Assembly: GCA_020849765.1 (NCBI GenBank)
Contig: JADLAY010000058.1
Location: forward strand, 62,001-126,000
Origin: Anaerolineae bacterium
GTDB lineage: Bacteria; Chloroflexota; Anaerolineae; Aggregatilineales; Phototrophicaceae
DNA: 64,000 nt
Direction: 5' to 3'
Positions 63,180 to 64,000 of the stretch are shown in pieces. Positions within the stretch are counted from its first letter, which is position 1, and each line of letters opens with the position of its first letter. Made by a program: the position numbers and the translations under genes. Under the pieces are notes generated by a model. The model was not told the origin of the DNA, did not search any database, and worked only from the letters and a program-made list of their open reading frames with translations.

Positions 63180-64000
63180 ATGTCGACTCGCCACGTGCTC
63201 AACGCCGAACGCCGCACCCTTCACGGCCATTTCTCGCGCGATCTGCCGCCCGTCCTGACGATTGATCCCGGCGACACGGTGCGCTTCCAGTGCCTCGACG
63301 TCGGCTGGGGGCTGGAGCCGCATAACGGAATCGACGGTAACCGGCGCGAATTTCCGGGGCGCGATCCGGTGCTTGACGATGGCCATGCGCTGACCGGCCC
63401 GGTCTTCATCCGCGGCGCCAAGCCGGGCAATACACTGGTCGTGCGCGTCGACGCGATCGAGGTCGGCCAGTGGGGCACGACGATGGCGGGTGGTTGGCAC
63501 AACGCCTGGAACGACCGGCTCGGCATCAGCGAGGAGGGCATCTTCCACGTCTGGACGTTCAACCACGAGGCGCAGACGGCGCGCAATCAGCATGGCCAGA
63601 CGGTCACGCTGCGCCCGTTCATGGGCATCTACGGGATGCCGCCCGCCGAACCTGGTGTCCATTCGACCGTCCCCCCGCGCGCGACCGGCGGCAACATCGA
63701 CTGCAAAGAACTGGTCGTGGGCAGCACGCTTTACTTGCCGGTAGCGGTCGAGGGCGGTCTCTTCAGCACCGGTGATGGGCACGCCGTCCAGGGTGACGGC
63801 GAGATCTGCGTCACCGCCATCGAATGCCCGATGGATCGTGTCGATTTGACCTTCGACCTGCTCGATGACATGCCACTGACGACGCCGATCGCCAATACGC
63901 CCGCCGGATGGGTCACACTCGGCTTCCACGAAGATCTGAATGAAGCGATGGTCATCGCGCTGGAAGCGATGCTGGCGTTGATCCAGCGGCTGCACGGCCT
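63180..64000 (+). CDS. acetamidase/formamidase family protein (3' truncated by window end)
   Basis: The reading frame from ATG 63180 stays open for 273 codons to the end of the window. It begins MSTRHVLNAERRTLHGHFSR and has the family segments LTIDPGDTVRFQCLDVGWG, GPVFIRGAKPGNTLVVRVDA, PPRATGGNIDCKELVVGSTL and GLFSTGDGHAVQGDGEICVT, with GGNIDCK and GDGHAVQGDGE being the conserved metal and catalytic regions of FmdA/AmdA. Such enzymes release ammonia from formamide or acetamide; natural substrates vary. About 40-50 C-terminal residues should lie beyond the window. Cytoplasmic, no signal peptide. Confidence 0.92.
   Translation, partial: MSTRHVLNAERRTLHGHFSRDLPPVLTIDPGDTVRFQCLDVGWGLEPHNGIDGNRREFPGRDPVLDDGHALTGPVFIRGAKPGNTLVVRVDAIEVGQWGTTMAGGWHNAWNDRLGISEEGIFHVWTFNHEAQTARNQHGQTVTLRPFMGIYGMPPAEPGVHSTVPPRATGGNIDCKELVVGSTLYLPVAVEGGLFSTGDGHAVQGDGEICVTAIECPMDRVDLTFDLLDDMPLTTPIANTPAGWVTLGFHEDLNEAMVIALEAMLALIQRLHG

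Overview
The window is GC-rich bacterial chromosome, densely coding on both strands. It most likely comes from a Chloroflexota bacterium of Anaerolineae type. That placement is inference from style: paired BTAD and LuxR-type ATPase regulators, GT39-like membrane mannosyltransferases, PPC-domain secreted proteins, a Flp-type pilin N-terminus, several families of short palindromic repeats, and no outer-membrane markers. No rRNA is present. One tRNA-Leu(CAG) is encoded on the minus strand.

Layout. 57-3394 holds prmA and a Rel/Spo (p)ppGpp enzyme. 3512-8373 is a BTAD regulator and a LuxR-type ATPase whose junction has been duplicated around a small foreign-looking membrane gene. 8374-8811 is a repeat-filled gap. 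8812-14956 carries a bicovalent-type flavin oxidoreductase, a divergent NagB-like protein, two small membrane proteins, a BMP-type solute-binding protein and a Rieske oxygenase. 15157-19365 looks like a defence or conflict island: a Clp-N/degenerate AAA+/TIR fusion facing a VapBC pair, a PD-(D/E)XK-like protein and a protein of unknown function. 19387-22263 holds a DUF4926 gene and mutS. 22534-25663 is a more AT-rich block with a secreted GH5-like enzyme, an anchored relative of its C-terminal domain, and a DUF433/DUF5615 pair.

25793-34401 contains a DMT transporter, a YceI-like protein, secreted PPC and lipoproteins, a two-S1-domain protein and metabolic orphans. 34422-42179 has folD, a 1471-residue pilin-adhesin fusion, and a coupled guanylate kinase and YgfZ/GcvT pair. 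42176-48149 has membrane and divisome genes, the tRNA, a GAF-GAF-PAS histidine kinase, a double-HTH regulator and a TPR protein. 48235-55838 is a cell-surface glycosylation block: three GT39-like enzymes, a DUF3592 protein, a hydroxyacid dehydrogenase and a deletion-remnant glycosyltransferase. 56068-57900 has msrB and a secreted propeller-like protein. 58101-62436 encodes an asymmetric heterodimeric ABC exporter whose two genes are separated by a four-helix-bundle gene bordered by inverted repeats. The window ends with a Uma2 nuclease-like protein and a truncated acetamidase/formamidase.

The strongest candidate for an undescribed system is the Clp-N/pseudo-AAA+/TIR protein at 15157-17160 with its neighbours. 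Further items of note are the pilin-adhesin fusion, the repeat-bordered four-helix gene, the duplicated regulator junction and the heptamer repeat translated inside a glycosyltransferase. Functions are read from motifs only; no database search was possible.
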